Shown piece by piece: positions 1 to 11,935 of a stretch of 64,000 bases of DNA. Origin of the DNA: Ypsolopha sequella (lineage: Eukaryota; Arthropoda; Insecta; Lepidoptera; Ypsolophidae). The stretch's first letter is position 1, and each line of letters opens with the position of its first letter. Under the pieces are notes generated by a model. That model had not been told where the DNA came from. It was given only the letters and a program-made list of their open reading frames with translations, and ran no database searches. The stretch covers positions 1,226,417 to 1,290,416 of the forward strand of contig OW203997.1 of NCBI GenBank assembly GCA_934047225.1, written 5' to 3'. Both the position numbers and the translations under genes were made by a program.

Positions 1-2197
1 CATTCATCTGCGCAAAGAGAGGCTAAAATAATAAGTATTGGTTACATGTTACACTGGGCATTATTGGGCACATTCATCTGCGCAAAGAGAGGCTAAAATA
101 ATAAGTATTGGTTACGTGTTACACTGGGCATTATTGGGCACATTCATCTGCGCAAAGAGAGGCTAAAATAATAAGTATTGGTTACATGTTACACTGGGCA
201 TTATTGGGCACATTCATCTGCGCAAAGAGAGGCTAAAATAATAAGTATTGGTTACATGTTACACTGGGCATTATTGGGCACATTCATCTGCGCAAAGAGA
301 GGCTAAAATAATAAGTATTGGTTACATGTTACACTGGGCATTATTGGGCACATTCATCTGCGCAAAGAGAGGCTAAAATAATAAGTATTGGTTACATGTT
401 ACACTGGGAATTATTGGGCACATTCATCTGCGCAAAGAGAGGCTAAAATAATAAGTATTGGTTACATGTTACACTGGGCATTATTGGGCACATTCATCTG
501 CGCAAAGAGAGGCTAAAATAATAAGTATTGGTTACATGTTACACTGGGCATTATTGGGCACATTCATCTGCGCAAAGAGAGGCTAAAATAATAAGTATTG
601 GTTACATGTTACACTGGGCATTATTGGGCACATTCATCTGCGCAAAGAGAGGCTAAAATAATAAGTATTGGTTACATGTTACACTGGGCATTATTGGGCA
701 CATTCATCTGCGCAAAGAGAGGCTAAAATAATAAGTATTGGTTACATGTTACACTGGGCATTATTGGGCACATTCATCTGCGCAAAGAGAGGCTAAAATA
801 ATAAGTATTGGTTACATGTTACACTGGGCATTATTGGGCACATTCATCTGCGCAAAGAGAGGCTAAAATAATAAGTATTGGTTACATGTTACACTGGGCA
901 TTATTGGGCACATTCATCTGCGCAAAGAGAGGCTAAAATAATAAGTATTGGTTACATGTTACACTGGGCATTATTGGGCACATTCATCTGCGCAAAGAGA
1001 GGCTAAAATAATAAGTATTGGTTACATGTTACACTGGGCATTATTGGGCACATTCATCTGCGCAAAGAGAGGCTAAAATAATAAGTATTGGTTACATGTT
1101 ACACTGGGCATTATTGGGCACATTCATCTGCGCAAAGAGAGGCTAAAATAATAAGTATTGGTTACATGTTACACTGGGCATTATTGGGCACATTCATCTG
1201 CGCAAAGAGAGGCTAAAATAATAAGTATTGGTTACATGTTACACTGGGCATTATTGGGCACATTCATCTGCGCAAAGAGAGGCTAAAATAATAAGTATTG
1301 GTTACATGTTACACTGGGCATTATTGGGCACATTCATCTGCGCAAAGAGAGGCTAAAATAATAAGTATTGGTTACATGTTACACTGGGCATTATTGGGCA
1401 CATTCATCTGCGCAAAGAGAGGCTAAAATAATAAGTATTGGTTACATGTTACACTGGGCATTATTGGGCACATTCATCTGCGCAAAGAGAGGCTAAAATA
1501 ATAAGTATTGGTTACATGTTACACTGGGCATTATTGGGCACATTCATCTGCGCAAAGAGAGGCTAAAATAATAAGTATTGGTTACATGTTACACTGGGCA
1601 TTATTGGGCACATTCATCTGCGCAAAGAGAGGCTAAAATAATAAGTATTGGTTACATGTTACACTGGGCATTATTGGGCACATTCATCTGCGCAAAGAGA
1701 GGCTAAAATAATAAGTATTGGTTACATGTTACACTGGGCATTATTGGGCACATTCATCTGCGCAAAGAGAGGCTAAAATAATAAGTATTGGTTGCATGTT
1801 ACACTGGGCATTATTGGGCACATTCATCTGCGCAAAGAGAGGCTAAAATAATAAGTATTGGTTACATGTTACACTGGGCATTATTGGGCACATTCATCTG
1901 CGCAAAGAGAGGCTAAAATAATAAGTATTGGTTACATGTTACACTGGGCATTATTGGGCACATTCATCTGCGCAAAGAGAGGCTAAAATAATAAGTATTG
2001 GTTACATGTTACACTGGGCATTATTGGGCACATTCATCTGCGCAAAGAGAGGCTAAAATAATAAGTATTGGTTACATGTTACACTGGGCATTATTGGGCA
2101 CATTCATCTGCGCAAAGAGAGGCTAAAATAATAAGTATTGGTTGCATGTTACACTGGGCATTATTGGGCACATTCATCTGCGCAAAGAGAGGCTAAA
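1..2197. repeat. 70-bp minisatellite, about 31 copies, in intron 2 of regucalcin copy A
   Basis: A 70-bp unit beginning CATTCATCTGCGCAAAGAG repeats head to tail from the window edge to about 2197, with only scattered single-base changes (for example at positions 115, 409, 1794 and 2144). The array continues past the left edge. It lies downstream (minus strand) of regucalcin A exon 2, so it sits in intron 2. The unit and the unique sequence just right of it resemble positions 60205-60290, which is intron 2 of regucalcin copy B next to exon 3. The array therefore probably grew from ancestral intron sequence. Confidence 0.97.
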
Positions 2198-2412
2198 AAT
2201 TTCATAAATCGTGTTTAAGAAATGCAGACACAGAGAACTATATAGTATGAAAATCTGGTGAAAATTAAAATGGAGTCCTTTTAGATGATTTTATCATTAC
2301 ACAAATTACGACTTAATATACATTCTATGTTGCATAAAGTAAATTATTTCTTTTGAAAAATATTAGCGAGACACTCTCTATACACTCTTAAAATAGGATA
2401 TTTTGTTAGTAC

Positions 2413-2616
2413 CAGCGAACAGCCTCCCCATGGGATCAGCCTTCCCATCGTTGAACCTGCTTCCATTGTGGACCTCAGCCAGAGTTTCCAAGATCTTGAC
2501 TTCGCTGCCCTCTTCGCCGTCCCATTGCACGATCAGTAACTTCAGATCCACACCGACAATAAACTGGTCTGTGGTTCCTTCCACCGGTACCATGAATCCT
2601 ATACCTATAGTTGCGT
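2413..2616 (-). CDS. Regucalcin/SMP-30-like protein, copy A, exon 2
   Basis: The 204-nt exon encodes the part of the six-bladed beta-propeller containing PVEGTTDQFIVGVD and SRFNDGKADPMGRLFAG. The family normally has Arg and Asn in the RFNDGK motif for substrate binding, and both are present. The acceptor is a TTTTCAG at 2617-2623 (minus strand); the donor is GTACTA after 2413, a weak match, but the phase fits: exon 1 ends with one base of a codon, this exon supplies two and also ends on one base. Copy B exon 3 starts with the matching phase, which supports the donor. Family members are cytosolic or secreted SMP-30/gluconolactonase/lactonohydrolase-like calcium-binding proteins; the substrate of this copy cannot be read from sequence. 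Exons 3 and 4 lie beyond the left edge. Confidence 0.9.
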
Positions 2617-2839
2617 CTGAAAATATTATAACTGTTTATTTTTAATGTTCTGTACTCGAAAAGGGTAAAACAGAGCCCTATTAATGTCACTCTGCTGTCC
2701 GTCTGTCTGTCTGCCTATCCGTATGTCACGGGTCCCTAGGTCTGACACGGTATGAGATAGAAAACCTGTTTTTCTCCCAACGGCTCACCCTAATAAAATG
2801 TGAACTTGTAATTATGAAATACTGTCACCACTCCACATT
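2617..2839. other. Intron 1 of copy A: start of repeat-filled intron
   Basis: No gene. The intron runs from 2617 to 10494 and is almost entirely repeats. Here there is a CGTCTGTCTGTCTG-type stretch near 2697 that belongs to the same dispersed repeat family seen at 6190 and 55640. Confidence 0.6.
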
Positions 2840-2969
2840 AAGGAAACGCTAGGGTTGTGGGGCGGGAGATGGCTGATGTTGAAAGAGCTCCAAGAATTTG
2901 TCCATCCGTCCGTCCGTCCGTATATCACAGTGTCATAACTTTAGCACCGTTAAAGATAAAGACATGAAG

Positions 2970-3632
2970 CTGGAGTTAGTTAACGAAACTAAGTTTTTGG
3001 GCATTACGGTAGACTCTCGTCTTCAGTGGGGTCCCCACATAGAAGCCCTATGTGGTAGACTTAGTTAGGCCGCATACGCTGTTAGACGCATCAGGCAAAT
3101 TACTGATGTAGATACTGCTAGACAAGTCTATTTTAGTTACTTTCACAGCATTATGTCATACGGCATGCTGTTATGGGGTAGAGCCGCGGATACAGACGCA
3201 ATCTTTGTTTTGCAGAAGAGAGCAATTCGGGCTATTTATAATATGAAGCACCGGGATTCATTAAGAGAAAAGTTCAAAGAAATTAATATATTAACTGTTC
3301 CTTGTGAATATATTTACCAAGTCCTTAGATATGTTAGAAAAAATATTGAGTCTCTCCCAAGGCTTGGTGAGCAACATTGTAAGGAAACCAGAAATAAGTA
3401 TAAACTGGCTTTTCCAAAAATCAGACTCGCCAAGGTGAGTACCTCTTTCGTAGGACATGGTATAAGATTTTACAATAAACTTCCAAAAGAGGTACTTACT
3501 TTGTCAGAGAATAAGTTTAAACAGTATATTAAGCAGGGGCTACTGAAAAAGGCATATTGTAAAATAAATGAATATTTGGATGATGGTGAAGCATGGTGTT
3601 ATAGTGATACTGATTTTAATGATAGTAGGTAA
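2970..3632 (+). pseudogene. LINE reverse transcriptase C-terminal fragment
   Basis: The frame reads KFLGITVDSRLQWGPHI, then RQVYFSYFHSIMSYGMLLWG, the usual region after the RT catalytic core of Jockey-type LINEs, and continues to a TAG-terminated end at 3632. One in-frame TAG at 3066-3068 breaks it; downstream of that it stays open for 188 codons. The catalytic YADD region and endonuclease are absent because the copy is 5' truncated. A close relative of its last part forms the loop of palindrome 2 (30873-31102, minus strand). Confidence 0.85.
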
Positions 3633-4024
3633 TAATTTAATTAATTAATATAATTTCCTAACTTTTGATTCCTCTTAAGAGTTAACATTAATTAATTACA
3701 GACTGTAAAAGGAAATAGACTATATGAGTCAGGTAGGCAAAGATGTATATGTTTTTCTTTTTTCATTAACCTGAATTCCTGCTGTCTTGTATTTTCTTAT
3801 ACCTTGGTTAAAGTAGATATAAGTAATTCAATGTATAGTTTAAGTTTATGTTAAAAAAAAGACATGATCTTGCCAAGTTTCTTGCCCGTTCTTCTTAGCA
3901 AGACTAATCGAATGGGCGGAGGTAGGCATGTATTTATATGTGTAACCTATTACTTACTATGTAGTATATAGGATGGGATTTGGTCGGCCGCCTGGATTCG
4001 TGCTGGGGGCTCGGTTGGTGAATT

Positions 4025-4287
4025 CAGTGGCGTGCACAGAACTTTTTGCTGGAAAAGCAAACAATTGTTCAAGAACAACAATAAAAAAAATATGAAAAAA
4101 TTTAAATATCACTTTGAAAAAAAAAAGTTTGCATAGGAAATTTTCACTCTAGGGTAGACATTGTCTACCCTGGCGTCATACAAAAATTTTTTTTTCAAAG
4201 TGATATTTAAATTTTTTCATATTTTTTTTATTGTTGTTCTTGACCAATTGTTTGCTTTTCCAGCAAAAAGTTCTGTGCACGCCACTG
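4025..4287. mobile_element. hAT-like MITE inside LINE 3' UTR
   Basis: Inverted ends CAGTGGCGTGCACAGAAC and its complement bound a 263-bp AT-rich foldback. The flanks carry TTGGTGA on both sides, and the uninterrupted LINE copy at 50745-50765 shows this heptamer once, so it is a target duplication (imperfect by 1-3 bases on the left). No coding capacity. Confidence 0.8.
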
Positions 4288-6318
4288 TTGGTGATCATTG
4301 AACCCTGTTCCTGGTCCCTGGCCGGGTCTCCGGTATGGGTTTGGGCGGTTGATTGGATTTCACCTTGTATAATAATATTTTACCTATAATTTTAATCGTA
4401 TATATATTGCTACATAAATTAAATAAACATTTAATCTAAGTAGTTCATATACATTTATTATTTTATTACATATATTTTTATAAGATTAAAATTTAACTTG
4501 TGAAACGTGTATTATATATACCTACTTTGCAAAATAAACTTTTTGAATTTTGAATTTTGAATTGAATTTTGAAATTTGACAAAAAATTGCATTAATTTGC
4601 CCATGTATCACGGAGTAAAAAAAATGAAAAATGTTAAATTGTTCAAAATATTTCCAAAACAAAAGTGAGAAGAATAAAAATATTATCGTAAAAATACAAT
4701 ATGGATTAAATTATTAAATTACAATATATTGTAAAAATACAATTGGAGATATTAAAAAGCTAATTGTAAAAATATATACTTTTACTATATTTACTGGCAC
4801 TGGTTTCGAGAAATATTAAAAAAAACACAAAAATATGTATGTCCCCCCCTTATCTCGGAAACCGGTGGACCGAAAAATATGAAAAAAAATGTCGATTATA
4901 GATCAAAAATTCATAACTGGCCAATTACAGGAAAACTATAGCGATTAAAAAAAAGTTGAGCACAAAAGAGAAATATATTTTTTTTTTATAAAATATAGTA
5001 TATGGTAATCATATTGTAGGTATTAAAAAGTTGATTGTAAAAATATATAGTTTGGCTAAATTTAATTGCATCTATTTCGAGAAACCTTTGAAAAACCAAA
5101 AAAATTTTATGTCCCCCAAACCCCTTATCTCCAAAACTGGTGGACCAAAAAAGATTTAAAAAATCATAGTAATATGTGTTCACGTAAAGATTACAGGAAA
5201 AATAAAGCGGTTGAGAAATTCACGAAAAAAAAACCGGCCAAGTGCGAGTCAGACTCGCGTACCTAGGGTTCCGTATTGTGGATGATAAATTTAATTTTGT
5301 CAATTTTTTTCGTGAATTTCTCAACCGCTTTATTTTTCCTGTAATCTTTACGTAATTTTACCATGATTTTTTTCATATTTTTTTGGTCCATTAGTTTTAG
5401 AGATAAGGGGGTTTTTTAAAGATTTCTCGAAACCAGTGCCGGTAAGTATAGTAAAAGTATGAATTTTTACAATCAGATTTTTAATACCTACAATTTGATA
5501 CCCATTTTTATAAAATATTTTTTTATTTATTTTGCTTCTTTTTTTATGTTTCTCATTAGTGCTGAATTTTTTTAATCGCTATAATTTTCCTGTAATTGGC
5601 TAGTTATGATCTATTATTGACATTTTTTTCATATTTTTTGGTCTACCAGTTTCGGAGATAAGGGGGGGACATACATATTTTTGGGGTTTTTTAAAGATTT
5701 CTCGAAACCAGTGTCAGTAAATCAAATAAAAGTATAAATTTTTACAATTCGCTTTTTAATACCTACAATTTGATACCCATATTGTGTTTTTATAAAATAT
5801 TTTTTTTATTTATTTTGCTTCTTTATTTATATTTCTCATTAGTGCTGATTTTTTTTTTAATCGCTGTAATTTTTCTGTAATTGACCAGTTATGATCTATA
5901 GTTGTCATTTTTTTCATATTTTTCGGTCTACCAGTTTCGGAGATAAGGGGGTTTCAGTAAATATATTAAAAGTATATATTTTTAGAATTAACTTTTTAAT
6001 ACCTACAATTTGATACCCATGTTGTATTTTTAGGCAAATATTTTTATTTTTATCACTTTTGTTTTGGAAATATTTTGAACGATTCCAAATTTTTAATTTT
6101 AACATTTAATTTTACACCCTCATATGTGGGCAAATTAATGCTATATTTGTGTCAAATTTCATGTATTTATTCTTTAACGGTGCTAAAGTTATGATACTGT
6201 GACATACGGACGGACGGACAACGAAGTCTCATCATAAAGTTTCCTTTTACCTTTTAGGTACTACGGAACCCTAAAAATGACAAAATTAAAGAAGATCATT
6301 CACATTTCATACAAAGTT

Positions 6319-6702
6319 GGGCCCAGAACCGGAAGTGCCGGCCAATAAAAAAAAAATATTATTAAACTATTGGGCAGATCAGTTTGCTAATATTTTGGTT
6401 GATATCGCAGTTTGAAAAATTCAATTACCCATACATTTCAGCGAAAATTGTATGTGTATATTTTAATGATATTTAAATGTGGGCTTATTTAGGGGCTTAT
6501 TATCAATATGTTTGATTATTTAAGCACACATCATTAAAATATTTTCTTAAATTCTTGCGAGAAATATAATTTTTCAAACTGCCATAGCAGCTAAAATATT
6601 GGTTCTACAGTATTTGTGGATTAGTATAAAATGCTCAAATTAACGTGCCCAACAATATCAACTCATTTTTTGTTACCGGCCGGCACTTCCGGTTCTGGGC
6701 CC
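6319..6702. mobile_element. MITE with 25-bp perfect inverted ends
   Basis: GGGCCCAGAACCGGAAGTGC at 6319 is mirrored at the right end, giving a perfect 25-bp inverted repeat around 334 bp of AT-rich DNA with further weaker internal symmetry. It is embedded in the dispersed CGGCCAAGTG-type repeat, whose halves appear at 5236 and at 6735-6780 in reverse. Confidence 0.7.
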
Positions 6703-7010
6703 AAAATGAATGGTCTCCTTTATCATCCACAATACGGAACCCTAGGTACGTGAGTCTGACTCACACTTGGCCGGTTTTTTCATTAAGGAAGGGTGTTACG
6801 TGTGCCCGTTTCGGTATGTTAAAGCAGAACCGAGCACATGCGTTCTGGACGCGTTGTATTGCTCGTTCCGTCTCTTAGCATATGTTATTTTGGGTCCGTA
6901 TACAATGTATAGAATCAAGGACTCGGTAAGTAAAATTCCAATTTTTTCAGAAAGATAAGGACGGATCCAAATATACTTTAATCTATAAAAGGCATTTCTT
7001 ATTTTCCGTG
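6703..7010. repeat. Dispersed repeat of likely lepidopteran type
   Basis: Contains the reverse complement of the GGGTTCCGTA...CGGCCAAGTG motif (about 6733-6780). The same motif set recurs at 5236, 26000, 26290, 42480, 42760 and 56690. No gene seen. Confidence 0.6.
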
Positions 7011-7011
7011 G

Positions 7012-9093
7012 GTTCAAGTACTAGACCACTTACCCACAGACCGCGTGTTCAAGTACTAGACCACTTACCAACAGACCGTGTGTTCAAGTACTAGACCACT
7101 TACCAACAGACCGTGTGTTCAAGTACTAGACCACTTACCAACAGACCGTGTGTTCAAGTACTAGACCACTTACCAACAGACCGTGTGTTCAAGTACTAGA
7201 CCACTTACCCACAGACCGTGTGTTCAAGTACTAGACCACTTACCAACAGACCGTGTGTTCAAGTACTAGACCACTTACCAACAGACCGTGTGTTCAAGTA
7301 CTAGACCACTTACCAACAGACCGTGTGTTCAAGTACTAGACCACTTACCAACAGACCGTGTGTTCAAGTACTAGACCACTTACCAACAGACCGTGGGTTC
7401 AAGTACTAGACCACTTACCAACAGACCGTGTGTTCAAGTACTAGACCACTTACCCACAGACCGTGGGTTCAAGTACTAGACCACTTACCAACAGACCGTG
7501 TGTTCAAGTACTAGACCACTTACCAACAGACCGTGGGTTCAAGTACTAGACCACTTACCAACAGACCGTGTGTTCAAGTACTAGACCACTTACCCACAGA
7601 CCGTGGGTTCAAGTACTAGACCACTTACCCACAGACCGCGTGTTCAAGTACTAGACCACTTACCCACAGACCGTGGGTTCAAGTACTAGACCACTTACCC
7701 ACAGACCGCGTGTTCAAGTACTAGACCACTTACCAACAGACCGTGTGTTCAAGTACTAGACCACTTACCAACAGACCGTGTGTTCAAGTACTAGACCACT
7801 TACCAACAGACCGTGGGTTCAAGTACTAGACCACTTACCAACAGACCGTGTGTTCAAGTACTAGACCACTTACCCACAGACCGTGGGTTCAAGTACTAGA
7901 CCACTTACCCACAGACCGCGTGTTCAAGTACTAGACCACTTACCCACAGACCGTGGGTTCAAGTACTAGACCACTTACCCACAGACCGCGTGTTCAAGTA
8001 CTAGACCACTTACCAACAGACCGTGTGTTCAAGTACTAGACCACTTACCAACAGACCGCGTGTTCAAGTACTAGACCACTTACCAACAGACCGCGTGTTC
8101 AAGTACTAGACCACTTTCCAACAGACCGTGGGTTCAAGTACTAGACCACTTACCCACAAACCGTGGGTTCAAGTACTAGACCACTTACCCACAGACCGCG
8201 TGTTCAAGTACTAGACCACTTACCAACAGACCGTGGGTCCAAGTACTAGACCACTTACCCACAAACCGTGGGTTCAAGTACTAGACCACTTACCCACAGA
8301 CCGCGTGTTCAAGTACTAGACCACTTACCAACAGACCGCGTGTTCAAGTACTAGACCACTTACCAACAGACCGTGGGTTCAAGTACTAGACCACTTACCC
8401 ACAGACCGCGTGTTCAAGTACTAGACCACTTACCCACAAACCGTGGGTTCAAGTACTAGACCACTTACCCACAGACCGCGTGTTCAAGTACTAGACCACT
8501 TACCAACAGACCGTGGGTTCAAGTACTAGACCACTTACCAACAGACCGTGTGTTCAAGTACTAGACCACTTACCAACAGACCGTGGGTTCAAGTACTAGA
8601 CCACTTACCCACAGACCGCGTGTTCAAGTACTAGACCACTTACCAACAGACCGTGGGTTCAAGTACTAGACCACTTACCCACAGACCGCGTGTTCAAGTA
8701 CTAGACCACTTACCCACAAACCGTGGGTTCAAGTACTAGACCACTTACCCACAGACCGCGTGTTCAAGTACTAGACCACTTACCAACAGACCGTGTGTTC
8801 AAGTACTAGACCACTTACCAACAGACCGCGTGTTCAAATACTAGACCACTTACCAACAGACCGTGTGTTCAAGTACTAGACCACTTACCAACAGACCGTG
8901 TGTTCAAGTACTAGACCACTTACCAACAGACCGTGGGTCCAAGTACTAGACCACTTACCCACAGACCGTGTGTTCAAGTACTAGACCACTTACCCACAGA
9001 CCGTGGGTCCAAGTACTAGACCACTTACCCACAAACCGTGGGTTCAAGTGAAAGTACTAGACCACTTACCCATAGACCGTGGGTCCAAGTACT
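7012..9093. repeat. 35-bp minisatellite, about 60 copies, in intron 1 of copy A
   Basis: Unit GTTCAAGTACTAGACCACTT plus 15 bases. Variation is confined to two main places: TACCAAC versus TACCCAC, and GTGTG/GTGGG/GCGTG after ACAGACC. One unit near 9050 carries a 6-bp insertion. Seven consecutive units beginning at 7521 have the same variant order as seven beginning at 7801, showing block duplication of 280 bp. Confidence 0.97.
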
Positions 9094-9165
9094 ATAAACA
9101 AAGAAAAATGTGGTGTTCGGTTTGCGTACTTTGTTTGTGTCCGAAGTAAAGCGATGGGCTCACCA

Positions 9166-9746
9166 CAGGCTTGCCAAGTGTTCGGTTTTTTACCGAACTG
9201 TTCGGTATTTCAGCCCCGTGTTCGGTGTTCGGTATGAAGAAAATACCGAAGGTTCGGTATTTGCGAAAGTCCATTCAAATCATCATATCACACATTTATA
9301 TCAAAATTATAATATTAAAATTATCAAAAGGATAATGGCGGTTCCATGCAGCAAAGCCTACGTGGAAAGAGTTTTCAGCCGCATGAATAATTTATGGTCT
9401 GACTATCAAAACAAACCGAGTGTCTGTCGATATGGGGCAAGCAGAATTATGCATTCGATTTAATTTTAAGTTTGCATCATGCAATGGCTTTTACCAGAAA
9501 ATTATTCATCATAAAAATTTGCTGAAAGCTGTATTTAGCAATAATAAATATAAGTTAAAATGTTTACTAAGTGTTTCATTGTGTTCACCCTCAGCAATTC
9601 CCTTCGTCAGGTAATTTTCGGTAATTCTTTCAGTTTGATCTGGCCTTTTTGACTTCCTTTCCTTTGATTTTTTTCGACAAATTATTCCAATAAAATCATA
9701 GGGGGAAAATGTTCGGTATTTTTATCTGGACCACCTGGCAACCCTG
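9166..9746. mobile_element. hAT-type element remnant
   Basis: Ends read CAGGCTTGCCAAGTG and, in reverse complement at the right, CAGGGTTGCCAGGTG. CTCACCA flanks both sides (7 bp, 8 if the terminal base is shared), as expected for hAT elements, which duplicate 8 bp. TTCGGT-rich subterminal repeats lie inside both ends. The short length shows internal deletion. Confidence 0.8.
9326..9535 (+). pseudogene. hAT transposase C-terminal dimerisation fragment
   Basis: The frame contains MAVPCSKAYVERVFSRMNN, matching the hAT C-terminal dimerisation signature (S-x-x-x-E-R-x-F-S). A frameshift near 9420 moves the continuation (AELCIRFNF) to another frame. The rest of the transposase is missing, so the element cannot move by itself. 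Confidence 0.8.
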
Positions 9747-10494
9747 CTCACCACCCATAACGCTGGGACGTAATTTATAACCGTCGGCAAAAGTTGGGTG
9801 TACGAGTGTAGACTGTGACTCGCATTTGTTATATTATTTTGTTGAGAAAAGTAAGTACCTATATAAATTTTATATCAAAATATAATGTTTGCACAAGTGT
9901 CTGTGTCTCCTGACAATATTGTGGTTAGTAAATATTTAAGTAGCCTTTTGCACACGGTTTCACCCATGCAAATGTAGTTAATGACCATGTCCCTAGGGAA
10001 CTGCCCGTCCCCAGGGAACAAACTATAGCCTATGTCCAAGTGAAGAGTAATAAATAAAAAATCGGTTCAGTAGTTTCAGAGAAGACACCCTACATACAGA
10101 CAAACAAATTATATATCTCTTTATATAGTATATTGTAATATTATTGTACGATCGAGTGAGGAAACTTTTCGGTATATTTGTAAGTCTAGACGGCAATTTC
10201 ATGGTAAAATAATGACCGAAAAATATAAAAGAGAACATGATGAGTAATCAATGTGCTTACAGGAAAAATATAGCGGTGAATGAGAAATTCACGATTTTTT
10301 TTTATTAGCCGTGATAGAAGGCACGTATTTTGTGAATATTTTAACAAGATACCCACTACGGCTGAAGATGTAGACTGCTGTGACAGACTGATGCACTTCG
10401 GAGGCTTAAGTAATAGGGTCCCGTTTATTGTAGTTTCTAAGAGTTCCGTACGTTTTCTAAACTACTGCATGCAAGAAACACATACTATACTTAC
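9747..10494. other. Remainder of intron 1 of copy A
   Basis: No gene or complete element recognised. A stretch at 9760-9810 (GGGACGTAATTTATAACCGT and on) resembles 21680-21730, so both probably derive from one old repeat. TCGGTTCAGTAGTTTCAGAG near 10061 is typical of dispersed insect repeats. Confidence 0.5.
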
Positions 10495-10774
10495 CAAGCC
10501 CAGTTTTAGTATGTTTATTGGTAGCTGGAACATACTTATGTAGCATTTTGCCCTGGGGGTCGAGGAAGAACAAGGCTTGCTGGCCAAGGTCCCAATGGGG
10601 CTCCTCTCCGCCCGAGCCGGTCTCTGCGACCTTCTCTATATGATACTTCCTACCACCCAAAGTTGTACCTGGTATTGTGGACATTGTTGGTATTCTTTGT
10701 CCCGATGACAGACAATGAACAATCAAATTAAGTAGGACCACAAAAATAAACATTTCTATGTAAACGGCTAACAA
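10495..10774 (-). CDS. Regucalcin/SMP-30-like protein, copy A, exon 1
   Basis: Encodes 93 residues plus one base. It starts MLAVYIEMFIFVVLLNLIVH, a hydrophobic stretch ending near HCLSSG that looks like a signal peptide, so the protein is probably secreted; a second Met at residue 8 could also be the start. GGEEPHWD follows, matching the N-terminal GEGPxW motif whose Glu is a metal ligand in human regucalcin (Glu18). The exon continues to KYVPATNKHTK. The donor is a consensus GTAAGT at 10494-10489 and the phase matches exon 2. Palindrome 1 begins about 265 bp upstream of the start codon. Confidence 0.9.
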
Positions 10775-11039
10775 TTTCGTAATCTGTGAAAAAAATTGTT
10801 TTTTTATAAAGGTTTTGTTTAAATATATTTACGCAAGTAATACACTAAAATTTAATTCAAAAGAGTGTGAGATATAACTCGGGCTACAATAAGTCACCCA
10901 AAGCATATTTTCTGAATTTAATGTACGTATAATTATTTTTAAGCAAGTATTATAAAAAAAAGGTACCTATTGTATAAAACTCTTATCGAAAAACTGTCAG
11001 TAGTGTGTTTTCGCCGGTTCTGGACCACTGAGTAATTAG
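10775..11039. promoter_or_regulatory. 5' flank of regucalcin copy A
   Basis: Only about 265 bp separate the start codon from the TTAA edge of palindrome 1. I see no clear TATA box at a usual distance. The last 41 bp plus TTAA (10999-11043) are shared with palindrome 2 (25203-25247 and 43538-43582). Assignment as promoter is by position only. Confidence 0.35.
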
Positions 11040-11079
11040 TTAATGAGATGTGTCAACATTTGCCAAAATAAAACTCAAG

Positions 11080-11935
11080 TTAATTGACTATTCACTTAAT
11101 ACTGGTTTATGTGCATGCATGTAATTTATTAATGGGATCATTATGTATCTGTTGATAATGAAATAATTAACACGAAAGTTTTGTTATAGTCATTCCAAAG
11201 TTATTATTCACTTAATACTTTATGTGCATGTCATTGTTGTTTTTTTTTTCTACAGCTGACACTTTTCTAATGTTGTCTCATTCTAAACATGAAATTTTAT
11301 AAAATGTGGATTTACCTTCCATTCCTAAAAAAATTTTAGCACCTACTGAATATCAAGTTTTCTTCAAATTCTCCATACAAACGCCAAAGTTATTATTTTA
11401 TGATATGTTTAAAATGATTCAATTATTGTATGGTTTGTTTTGAAGATATCTCCAGTCCAGATGAATGTTACTACACGATATAAAAGTTGATTTACTTTGG
11501 TCCAGTGACTGACGTCAATCATATATGTAGAAATAACGTCTAAAACAATGCTCAGGTCACGTTTAGGTTTACTAAATTAGTATAGACCATTGATGTAATA
11601 AAATTGTTCTGAGGTATAGACATAGTAAAACTGATAGTAGTTAGATTTCAGGTAAAATGATTTATGGAAAGATGAAAACATAATTGTTTCATCTCATTAC
11701 TTTTCTGTTGATGATGAAATGAGTAACGCGAAAGTTTTGTTATAGTCATTCCAAAGTTATTATTCACTTAATACTGGTTTATGTGCCTGCATGTAATTTA
11801 TTAATGAGATCATTATTTATCTGTTGATAATGAAATAAGTAACACGAAAGTTTTGTTATAATCATTCCAAAGTTATTATTCACTTAGTAATGGTTTATGT
11901 GCATGTCATTTATTATTAGGATACTTGTTTATCTA
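11080..11935. repeat. Subterminal direct repeats of palindrome 1, left arm
   Basis: A block of about 110 bp containing TATTCACTTAATACTGGTTT, GATAATGAAATAA and CGAAAGTTTTGTTATA recurs at about 11083, 11200, 11755 and 11875. Between them, 11655-11700 repeats the 3' end of the 170-codon gene (GGAAAGATGAAAA). The right arm has the mirror image at about 20567-21422. This resembles replication or packaging end sequences, but that is only a guess. Confidence 0.7.

Larger units (their letters stand above)
2968..4565 (+). mobile_element. Jockey-like LINE, 5'-truncated copy with 3' UTR
   Basis: Only the end of the reverse transcriptase reading frame is present, followed by about 900 bp of 3' UTR, an AATAAA near 4531 and a short TTTTGAA repeat tail. 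The same 3' UTR occurs in reverse orientation at 49456-50880, which confirms the element boundaries. A 263-bp DNA element interrupts the 3' UTR at 4025-4287. Confidence 0.8.
2840..6290. mobile_element. Foldback repeat with a LINE inserted in its left arm
   Basis: Sequence near 2900-2965 (CGTCCGTCCGTCCGTAT followed by CATAACTTTAGCACCGTTAA) reappears in reverse complement at about 6165-6215. Sequence from 4565 to about 5230 reappears in reverse complement between about 5290 and 6170, around a centre carrying the CGGCCAAGTGCGAGTC motif at 5236. The LINE tail at about 2968-4565 interrupts the left arm. Arms are diverged, so this is an old element. No transposase is visible. Confidence 0.6.
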
